Program-made: the position numbers and the translations under genes | Shown here: piece by piece, positions 58,077 through 64,000 of the stretch | Layout: every line of letters starts with the position of its first letter | Numbering within the stretch: the first letter of the stretch is position 1 | The notes under the pieces: model-generated | Seen by the model: the letters and a program-made list of their open reading frames with translations, nothing else | Databases searched by the model: none | What the model was told of the DNA's origin: nothing | DNA from: Clostridia bacterium | Lineage (GTDB): Bacteria; Bacillota; Clostridia; Oscillospirales; Acutalibacteraceae | Assembly (NCBI GenBank): GCA_017625435.1 | Contig: JAGAKX010000051.1 | Coordinates: 1 to 64,000 of the forward strand | Length of the DNA stretch: 64,000 nt | Reading direction: 5' to 3'

Positions 58077-59417
58077 ATGGATGAGAAGCAGAATGCCATA
58101 AAAAAACTGATTGAAAGAGCAAAGGCTACAGGTAAAATCTCTGCTCAGGAAATCGACAGCATAATGATCGATTATAATTTTGAGGTTGATGAGCTTGAAA
58201 AGTTCTACGAGGAGCTCGATGCACTTAAAATCGAAATCAATGACGATATGAACGAAACCGCTATCGAATCTCTTAATTTTGATGCGGATAACGTAAAGGA
58301 ATATGAAACGGAAGAGAGCAAGCAGACAACTCCCGAGGATGCCGTAAGAACATATCTTAAGGATATCGGTAAGCATTCTCTTCTTTCTGCGGAAGAAGAG
58401 CTTATGAGTGCAGAAACCCTTGCAAGATACAGAGAGTATGAAGAGGGGGTTGAGCTCGAGGAATTCCTTGCAGTAACAACCGAGCGTGAGCGTAAGGATA
58501 TTATGAAGGGCTATGACTGCTTCCTGAGAAATGCAAACATCGTAAGCTTCCTTGAAAGATATCTTCGCTGTCAGACAAAGTACCTCTTAAGAGAAGAGGG
58601 TGTTGAATATGAAATCAGCGTTGATAAGTTCCTTGAAACACATAACGATGCGGATTTAAGAGAAATGATTACTTATCTCGGTGAAACACTTATTGCCCGT
58701 GAAAGACTTATCAATGCAAACCTCCGTCTTGTTGTAAGCATTGCAAAGAAGTATTCGGGCAGAGGTATGCAGTTCCTTGATCTTATTCAGGAAGGCAATA
58801 TGGGTCTTATGAAGGCTGTTTCCAAGTTCAATCACACCAAGGGCTTCAAGTTCTCAACCTATGCTACCTGGTGGATAAGACAGGCTATTACCCGTGCAAT
58901 TGCAGACCAGGCAAGAACCATCCGTATTCCCGTTCATATGGTTGAAACAATCAACAAGGTCAAAAAGGCACAGACTCAGCTTCTTCATCAGAACGGCAAG
59001 GAGCCCACTGCAGAGGATATCGCACAGGTGCTTGATATGAGCATCGACAAGGTAAGAGAGATTATGCGTGTGGCTCAGGAGCCCGTTTCTCTTGAAACTC
59101 CTATAGGTGAGGAGGAAGACAGCCATCTCGGTGATTTCATTCCCGATGACGATGCCGTATCTCCCGCAGAGGCTGCAACTCAGGCGCTTCTTAAGGAGGA
59201 GCTGGCAGAAGCTCTCGCAACTCTTACTCCCAGAGAGGAAAAGGTGCTTGACCTTCGCTTCGGTCTTACTGACGGACATCCCAGAACCCTTGAAGAGGTC
59301 GGTAAGGAGTTCAAGGTTACACGTGAGCGTATCAGACAGATTGAAGCAAAGGCTCTCAGAAAGCTCCGTCATCCCAACCGCAGTAAGAAATTAAGAGATT
59401 TCGTAGGAAATTATTGA
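58077..59417 (+). CDS. rpoD: RNA polymerase sigma factor RpoD (SigA)
   Basis: Primary sigma factor, 446 residues. Region 1.1 is near the N-terminus ([20 protein letters not shown]), region 1.2 at [20 protein letters not shown], region 2 at [20 protein letters not shown] and [17 protein letters not shown] (the -10 reader), and region 4 at [20 protein letters not shown] (the -35 reader). Its presence fits the TTGACA/TATAAT promoters seen in the window. GGAGGG precedes the ATG, 3 bp after dnaG. Confidence 0.98.
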   Translation: MDEKQNAIKKLIERAKATGKISAQEIDSIMIDYNFEVDELEKFYEELDALKIEINDDMNETAIESLNFDADNVKEYETEESKQTTPEDAVRTYLKDIGKHSLLSAEEELMSAETLARYREYEEGVELEEFLAVTTERERKDIMKGYDCFLRNANIVSFLERYLRCQTKYLLREEGVEYEISVDKFLETHNDADLREMITYLGETLIARERLINANLRLVVSIAKKYSGRGMQFLDLIQEGNMGLMKAVSKFNHTKGFKFSTYATWWIRQAITRAIADQARTIRIPVHMVETINKVKKAQTQLLHQNGKEPTAEDIAQVLDMSIDKVREIMRVAQEPVSLETPIGEEEDSHLGDFIPDDDAVSPAEAATQALLKEELAEALATLTPREEKVLDLRFGLTDGHPRTLEEVGKEFKVTRERIRQIEAKALRKLRHPNRSKKLRDFVGNY

Positions 59418-59953
59418 TGCTTATGAAAAAGATATTTTGTGTTGCAATTGCTTTATTGATGCTTTTTTCTTTTGTTTCCTGCTCAGGCGGCAGCGAGACG
59501 ACAACAGAGGGAAATACGGATGATGCAGTATCTCCCGTTATTTCTCTTGTAAGCGACAAAACAACTGTTGCTCCCGGTGAGGAAATCAAGGTTACCCTTC
59601 ACGTAGCGGAGGCTCCTCTGACGGCTTGCTTTGATATTCTTATTTTTGCCGATGAAACTCTCGAGTTTTCAGACGTAGCAACCTGTCCCTCAGAGCTTAT
59701 ACTTGCAGCTAACAGGGAAGAAAAAGCAGGTGAAGAGTACGTTATAGTAAGAGGTATGGTTGCCGCAACGTACGATGTTACGGATGATGATATGTGTACG
59801 GTTACATATAAGGTAAAGGACGATGTGCCGTCGGGCTCAAAAATCAGTCTTACCCTTCAGGTACCCACTTATCAGCTGGGCCTTGACGAAAGCGGAAACG
59901 ATATCTACAATGTTGAATGTACCCTTCAGGGCCTTGTGCTTGAGGTTCAGTAA
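59417..59953 (+). CDS. Cohesin-like domain lipoprotein
   Basis: A 178-residue lipoprotein: lipobox SFVSC (Cys22), a short Ser/Thr/Glu/Gly linker, and one beta-sandwich domain (about 40-178). Its pattern fits cohesins: a first strand VSPVISLVSDKTTVAPGEEI, then KVTLHVAEAPLTACFDILIF, ADETLEFSDVATC, a late strand CTVTYKVKDDVPSGSKISLT, and a last strand CTLQGLVLEVQ. Cohesins bind dockerins, and two dockerin proteins lie in this window (24102-25433, 46387-47808). The ATG at 59417 overlaps the rpoD stop by one base with AGGA 8 bp before it; the ATG at 59423 is an alternative. A terminator follows. The cohesin assignment comes from pattern only. Confidence 0.7.
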   Translation: MLMKKIFCVAIALLMLFSFVSCSGGSETTTEGNTDDAVSPVISLVSDKTTVAPGEEIKVTLHVAEAPLTACFDILIFADETLEFSDVATCPSELILAANREEKAGEEYVIVRGMVAATYDVTDDDMCTVTYKVKDDVPSGSKISLTLQVPTYQLGLDESGNDIYNVECTLQGLVLEVQ

Positions 59954-59960
59954 AAAAATA

Positions 59961-59997
59961 ACTGCAGAATACAGCGGTGTTCTGCAGTATTTTTTTT
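59961..59997 (+). terminator. Terminator of the dnaG-rpoD-cohesin-like transcript
   Basis: A 9-bp stem (ACTGCAGAA with TTCTGCAGT) with a 10-nt loop is followed by ATTTTTTTT. Confidence 0.93.
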
Positions 59998-60017
59998 GTT
60001 TTCAGGGAAATATCTGC

Positions 60018-60046
60018 TTGTGTTATTAACGGTTATTATATATAAT
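60018..60046 (+). promoter_or_regulatory. Promoter of the purple-acid-phosphatase-like gene
   Basis: TTGTGT (60018-60023), 17-bp spacer, TATAAT (60041-60046), 35 bp before the start codon at 60081. Confidence 0.75.
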
Positions 60047-60080
60047 GTAATGGTATGCAAACCGATAGGAGCGATGAATT

Positions 60081-61709
60081 ATGACTGCTGAAATGTGGAA
60101 AAATATAAGGGGCTCAAAAAATACCCCCGATCAGGTAATGCTTTCCGTTAAAAATGATCCTGCGGAAAATATGACGGTAAGATGGCGTACGGATGTGTCC
60201 GTTACGGAAGGATATGCGCTTTACAGAAAAAAGGACAGCTGTGACGAATGGAAAAAAGCAGAAGCAAAAAGAAATCCTTTCAAGACGGATGTTGACGAAA
60301 GCAGCTTCTTTTTTGCCGATATGACGGGACTTGAGCCTGATACCTTTTATGAATACAATTGCGGAAATGATGAAAACAGAAGTGAGACCTATTTTTTCAG
60401 AACCGCAAAAAAGAATGCTGAAAAATTCTCTTTCCTCTGCCTTTCCGATGTTCAGTCGGGCGGTCCCGAGCCTCCTGCAGATTACAGCGTGCTGGGTGAG
60501 GTTGTGAAGAAGATTCTTTCCGAGCATCCCGAGTGCGAATTTATCCTTACTGCAGGTGATAACACCAACTGCGGTCAGACGGACGTTCAGTGGACAGGAC
60601 TTTTTGAAGGTCTTAAGGGAATTATTGAATATATTCCCGTACAGTTCTGTATGGGTAATCACGACGATATGGGCTTTGAGGATTATTTCACCTTTACGGG
60701 GAAATACTATTCTGAGCACGCAACCTATTTTACAAATCAGTTAAGATATTCGTATCCCGAAAACGGTCCCGAGGGCTGGCAGATTCCCAATTATTCCTTC
60801 CGCTACGGCAATACTCTTTTTGCAATTGCGGGTACAAGCGGATTTGAATATATAAATGAATGGCTTAAAAAGACTTCGCAGGATAGTGACGCTGTGTGGA
60901 AGTTTGCCGCACATCATTTCCCTGTTTGCTATTCGGGTCCCAATCTTGAATGCTATGAAACCTATCCTCCTATGAAGGAGGGTATTGAAAAATACGATAT
61001 TATGTTCTCGGGACACGAGCATTCCTATGCCCGCTCCTTCCCAAGACGCGACGACGGGCTTTACGATAAGCCCTCAGAGGGTACCATACACTATAATATA
61101 GGCAGCGGAAACCGCAATCCTCCCGGAACTAGAGTTGTTCCCAAGGTATGGAATGACTGCACCTATGAGCACGAGGAAGACCTTTCAATGTTCAGTATTG
61201 TAGATATCGACGGCGACAAGTGTACCCTTACCGCTTACGTTGAGGACGGAAGAATCGTTGACCGCTGTGTTATTGATAAGGGTGAGGACAGCATTACTCC
61301 CATACGCCGTGCTCCTGTCTATAACCGTCCCCGTCTTAAGTTCAAGGGCTATGATTTGGGTCTTTGTGTTATGGGAACACTTCCCGAGTGTGTTGACGGT
61401 GTATGGTATGTTCCTGCAGGTCAGATTGTAAAATTTATGGGCGGTGAATCGAAGCACTCAGAAGGTAAGGTAAGAGTTGAGGTTTACGGCTGCTTTGCTG
61501 AGTTTTCGGAGAACTCCGATATAATGCTTACAAAGGACGGAGATGTTAAAATGACCGCACCCTGCCTTCGTCTTGCAAGGGAGCAGCTTTTTGTGCCTTG
61601 CGATGATTTTTGTAAGCCTTTCAGAATGTACTGGACATACTTTAAGCATAATAACTTTATAAGCATTGAATCTGAAACCGAGCAGCTGCCCGTGTCCTAT
61701 CAGCCGTAA
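60081..61709 (+). CDS. Purple-acid-phosphatase-like metallophosphoesterase
   Basis: A 542-residue protein. An N-terminal fibronectin III-like domain (about 15-110, VRWRTDVSVTEGYALYRKKD and LEPDTFYEYNCG) precedes a metallophosphoesterase domain with LCLSDVQSGG, LTAGDNTNC, FCMGNHDDMG, FAAHHFPVCY and FSGHEHSYAR, the purple acid phosphatase order. In motif I the usual D-x-H is D-V-Q, so one ligand is changed. The C-terminal 110 residues look like a copper-amine-oxidase-N-type stalk (GVWYVPAGQIVKFMGGES, REQLFVPCDDFCK). No signal peptide is seen, unlike most proteins of this type. It is followed 17 bp later by an aminotransferase. Confidence 0.85.
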   Translation: MTAEMWKNIRGSKNTPDQVMLSVKNDPAENMTVRWRTDVSVTEGYALYRKKDSCDEWKKAEAKRNPFKTDVDESSFFFADMTGLEPDTFYEYNCGNDENRSETYFFRTAKKNAEKFSFLCLSDVQSGGPEPPADYSVLGEVVKKILSEHPECEFILTAGDNTNCGQTDVQWTGLFEGLKGIIEYIPVQFCMGNHDDMGFEDYFTFTGKYYSEHATYFTNQLRYSYPENGPEGWQIPNYSFRYGNTLFAIAGTSGFEYINEWLKKTSQDSDAVWKFAAHHFPVCYSGPNLECYETYPPMKEGIEKYDIMFSGHEHSYARSFPRRDDGLYDKPSEGTIHYNIGSGNRNPPGTRVVPKVWNDCTYEHEEDLSMFSIVDIDGDKCTLTAYVEDGRIVDRCVIDKGEDSITPIRRAPVYNRPRLKFKGYDLGLCVMGTLPECVDGVWYVPAGQIVKFMGGESKHSEGKVRVEVYGCFAEFSENSDIMLTKDGDVKMTAPCLRLAREQLFVPCDDFCKPFRMYWTYFKHNNFISIESETEQLPVSYQP

Positions 61710-61726
61710 ATCCCGGAGGAAATATG

Positions 61727-62944
61727 ATGAGAGAAATAAAAAGATCGGATAAGCTTTTGCATGTGCATTCCGATATAAGAGGTCCTGTGTTTTTTGAAGC
61801 AAACAGGATGATAAAAGAAGGAACAGATATATTAAAACTCAACACCGGAAATCCTGCTGCTTTTGATTTCAGAATGCCCGATTCCGTGAGAAAGGCCTTG
61901 CTGGATAATATTGATAAAGCTGTAGCATACTGTGATCTTAAGGGAATGCCTGCTGCCAGAGAGGCTATCTGTAATTATCATAAAGAAAAGGGAATAAGAG
62001 GTATTACACCTGATGATGTTTTTATCGGAAACGGTGTAAGTGAGCTTGTTACAATGGCTCTTACGGCTTTCCTTAATTTCGGTGATGAAATCCTTATTCC
62101 CGCACCCGATTATTCGCTGTGGACCAATTCCGTATATATGGCAGGTGCAAAGCCTGTACATTATATCTGTGATGAAAAAAGTCTGTGGTATCCGGATATA
62201 AATGACATCAAGTCAAAAATTACTTCAAAAACCAAAGCTATTGTTATAATAAATCCCAATAATCCTACCGGAGCACTTTATCCTGAGGAGCTGCTTGAGG
62301 ATATAATAGCTGTTGCAAGAGAACACAAGCTTGTGGTTTTTGCGGATGAAATATATGACAGGCTTGTTATGGACGGACTCCGGCATATTTCTGTTGCTTC
62401 ACTTTGCGATGATCTTCTTTGTATTACAATGAACGGACTTTCAAAGTCCCATGTTATATGCGGCTTCCGCTGCGGCTGGATGGTTATAAGCGGTGCTAAG
62501 GAATGTGCATCCGACTTTATTACCGGACTTATTCAGCTGGCTTCAATGAGACTTTGTGCAAATGCTCCCATGCAGCTTGTTATTCCTGCTGCACTTCAGG
62601 ATAATGAAAGCACACAGGCTATGATGAATCCCGGAGGCAGGCTTTATGAACAGCGTGAGGCATGCTGCAGAGAGCTTGATAAAATAGAAGGCCTTTCTTA
62701 TGTTAAAAATTCTGCGGCTTTTTATATTTTCCCGAAGCTTGATATAAAGAAATTCAATATCACGGATGATCAGCAGTTTGCTATGGACTTTTTGCACAGC
62801 AAGCATATTATGATAGTACCAGGAAGGGGCTTCAATTGGAGTGCGCCTGACCACTTCAGAATAGTTATGCTTCCCGAGCCCGAGACACTTGCGAAGGCAA
62901 TGAGAGACCTTGGGGATTTCCTGAAGGATTACAGACAAAACTGA
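61727..62944 (+). CDS. Class I aminotransferase, AlaA-like
   Basis: A 405-residue PLP-dependent aminotransferase of fold type I. The PLP lysine is in MNGLSKSHVICGFRCGWM, the substrate and cofactor blocks are IINPNNPTGALY and FADEIYDRL, and the segment SMRLCANAPMQL is characteristic of the glutamate-pyruvate enzyme AlaA (YfbQ). It should make alanine from pyruvate and glutamate. Two adjacent ATG codons (61724, 61727) follow GGAGGA; the second has better spacing. It is downstream of the phosphoesterase and is closed by a bidirectional terminator. Confidence 0.9.
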   Translation: MREIKRSDKLLHVHSDIRGPVFFEANRMIKEGTDILKLNTGNPAAFDFRMPDSVRKALLDNIDKAVAYCDLKGMPAAREAICNYHKEKGIRGITPDDVFIGNGVSELVTMALTAFLNFGDEILIPAPDYSLWTNSVYMAGAKPVHYICDEKSLWYPDINDIKSKITSKTKAIVIINPNNPTGALYPEELLEDIIAVAREHKLVVFADEIYDRLVMDGLRHISVASLCDDLLCITMNGLSKSHVICGFRCGWMVISGAKECASDFITGLIQLASMRLCANAPMQLVIPAALQDNESTQAMMNPGGRLYEQREACCRELDKIEGLSYVKNSAAFYIFPKLDIKKFNITDDQQFAMDFLHSKHIMIVPGRGFNWSAPDHFRIVMLPEPETLAKAMRDLGDFLKDYRQN

Positions 62945-62953
62945 TAAAAGCAG

Positions 62954-63004
62954 AAAAATAAAGAGGTTCTTGCAAGGCTGATGCCTGTAAGAACCTCTTT
63001 TAGC
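62954..63004. terminator. Bidirectional terminator
   Basis: A 15-bp stem (AAAGAGGTTCTTGCA at 62960-62974 with TGTAAGAACCTCTTT at 62986-63000, one wobble) lies between the convergent aminotransferase and acyltransferase genes, with A-rich sequence on the left and T-rich on the right. Confidence 0.92.
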
Positions 63005-63005
63005 T

Positions 63006-64000
63006 TTATATATTTTCTTTGCCCTGTAAATATCTTATTGCAACTATATATTTTGTTGCGGAGCGGGGGTAGGAGCTCTTGATTTCGAAATATCCCTCTT
63101 CTGTTACGAGAAGAATATTCATTTTTGAAGATGTTTTGACTGAGTTTATATCATTCAGGGGAATAGTGATTTCACCGTTATCCGCTGTGATTACCACACG
63201 GTCAGCGAAAAGCTCAAGCTTTCCGTCCTCCGAAAGCGTGGTGCTCTCACCGTCCTTTATGCTGTAAATCTGCTGTTTATCATCTCTGAAAAGTAATTCG
63301 TTTGTATCCTTTGCGCGGTCGGTGATTTCCTTTAAAAGCTTTTTCTGGAATCTGTCCCATTCGGGAATATTGTCAAATTCCATATTTTCACCGTGCCAGA
63401 AGCCGAAATCGTCAATTTCAGCCTTAAAGCCGCAATCACAGAAAATTTCTCTGCCCTTTGTTCTGAGCTGTCCTATGCTTTTGCAACGGGGACAGCCGTA
63501 AAGAATAATTTCTGCGTGCTCGGCAGGATCCTCTCCGATATATGCGTGAGGCTCTTTTCTCTGTTCGTCGTAAATATTGACATAGAGATCCTCAATAATG
63601 TGCTCATAAAGCTCTTCCTCGGACATTGCACGTATCTGCTCCTTTGAGTAGATATTTACAACCTCACCAAAGATAGGACCCTTGCGTGAGGATTTTGCCC
63701 AACGGGGCTTTTTAAGATATCCGCCTCTGCCTCTGTAGGTGACAAATGTGCAGTCGCATTCTTTTATAAGAGCGGCATTCCTTTTTGAAATAAAGCCTGT
63801 TTCTCCGGTGCTTGTAAGCGCTCCTTCGGGATACATAGCAACATTGATTCCTGCCTTTATGTTATCGACAATGCTTTTATAGAGAGCGTCCGTGCCTTTC
63901 TCTCTTTCAAAAACTATGGGAGCATCAAGGAAATTGTAAAGCTTTCCGATAAGTCCCATTCTCATTACGTGGTCGCTCATAACGAAGCGGACATAGTGCT
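63006..64000 (-). CDS. PlsC-like acyltransferase with zinc-ribbon tail (partial)
   Basis: The frame stays open to the right edge of the window, so the N-terminus is missing. The visible 331 residues begin in the acyltransferase domain: HYVRFVMSDHVMRMGLIG, the acceptor-site region FLDAPIVFERE, and the NVAMYPEGALTSTGE block, which is the conserved PEG motif of 1-acylglycerol-3-phosphate acyltransferases. The HX4D catalytic motif must lie upstream. A C-x2-C...C-x-C zinc ribbon (YGCPRCKSIG, then FCDCGFKAE) near 150-180 and a beta-rich PH-like C-terminal domain follow, an uncommon extension of the PlsC family. It probably works in phospholipid or glycolipid synthesis. Confidence 0.85.
   Translation of the reverse strand, partial: HYVRFVMSDHVMRMGLIGKLYNFLDAPIVFEREKGTDALYKSIVDNIKAGINVAMYPEGALTSTGETGFISKRNAALIKECDCTFVTYRGRGGYLKKPRWAKSSRKGPIFGEVVNIYSKEQIRAMSEEELYEHIIEDLYVNIYDEQRKEPHAYIGEDPAEHAEIILYGCPRCKSIGQLRTKGREIFCDCGFKAEIDDFGFWHGENMEFDNIPEWDRFQKKLLKEITDRAKDTNELLFRDDKQQIYSIKDGESTTLSEDGKLELFADRVVITADNGEITIPLNDINSVKTSSKMNILLVTEEGYFEIKSSYPRSATKYIVAIRYLQGKENI

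Noticed and set aside
1..64000. Prophage, transposon, CRISPR array or defence island
   Set aside because: No integrase, transposase, terminase, cas gene, regular spaced repeats or restriction genes are seen; apart from the short tRNA relic there is no sign of a mobile element.

Overview
The window reads as a chromosomal segment of a low-to-mid GC, endospore-forming Firmicute of the class Clostridia, most likely a gut Ruminococcaceae/Oscillospiraceae-type organism. Evidence: a Gram-positive style S10-spc-alpha ribosomal operon, strong AGGAGG ribosome binding sites, sporulation genes (small acid-soluble spore protein, SigH-like sigma factor, YtvI-like permease), HPr kinase/phosphorylase and WhiA, AddAB instead of RecBCD, and secreted proteins with type I dockerins. 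I see no phage, transposon, CRISPR array or resistance island. This is inference from gene content; no database search was run.

Layout. 1-316: 3' end of a secreted-type protein with an amphipathic C-terminal tail. 443-3271 (minus): rpmH-rnpA-yidD-yidC-jag, behind a near-consensus promoter but without dnaA or DnaA boxes next to it. 3547-5954 (plus): YtvI-like permease, a 90-residue small protein and a Thr/Glu-rich lipoprotein. 6192-22145 (plus): a promoter, a folded leader of about 320 nt and the 31-gene run rpsJ to rplQ, including secY, adk, map, a KOW-domain gene, infA and rpoA, closed by a terminator. 22184-24096: two membrane proteins. 24102-26848 (minus): a dockerin protein and a secreted PHP-domain protein. 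26922-31280 (minus): hprK-ROK kinase-murB-whiA-proX. 31515-37178 (minus): lipoprotein, M28 peptidase, spore protein, secreted GH99-like protein and an ANTAR regulator. 37293-39784 (plus): phosphoesterase and threonine-aldolase-like enzyme. 40089-42816 (minus): zinc-ribbon protein, SigH-like factor and a second secreted PHP protein. 42862-45815 (minus): HD protein, CmpB-type membrane protein, TSCPD protein, maf and comF. 45921-46288: RNase P RNA. 46387-62944 (plus): CHAP/ricin/dockerin protein, addBA, rpmE, yigZ, dnaG, rpoD, a cohesin-like lipoprotein, a phosphoesterase and an AlaA-like aminotransferase. 63006-64000 (minus): partial PlsC-type acyltransferase.

How it fits together. Most of the window is housekeeping: translation, secretion (SecY, YidC), RNA processing (RnpA and RnpB both here), replication and repair (DnaG, AddAB), core sigma factor and envelope precursor supply. 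Laid over this is a dispersed set of surface or secreted proteins: two dockerin proteins, a lipid-anchored cohesin-like protein, two secreted PHP hydrolases and a GH99-like protein. Four secreted-type proteins, including the truncated one at the left edge, end in a Phe/Ile/Leu/Lys-rich amphipathic helix. The most interesting items are this shared C-terminal tail, the cohesin/dockerin pairing, the S10 leader with a possible three-way junction, the ANTAR regulator with a degenerate receiver placed directly before the GH99-like gene, a promoter that fires straight into a terminator-like hairpin at 22874-22937, and a tRNA 3'-end relic at 39789-39823.
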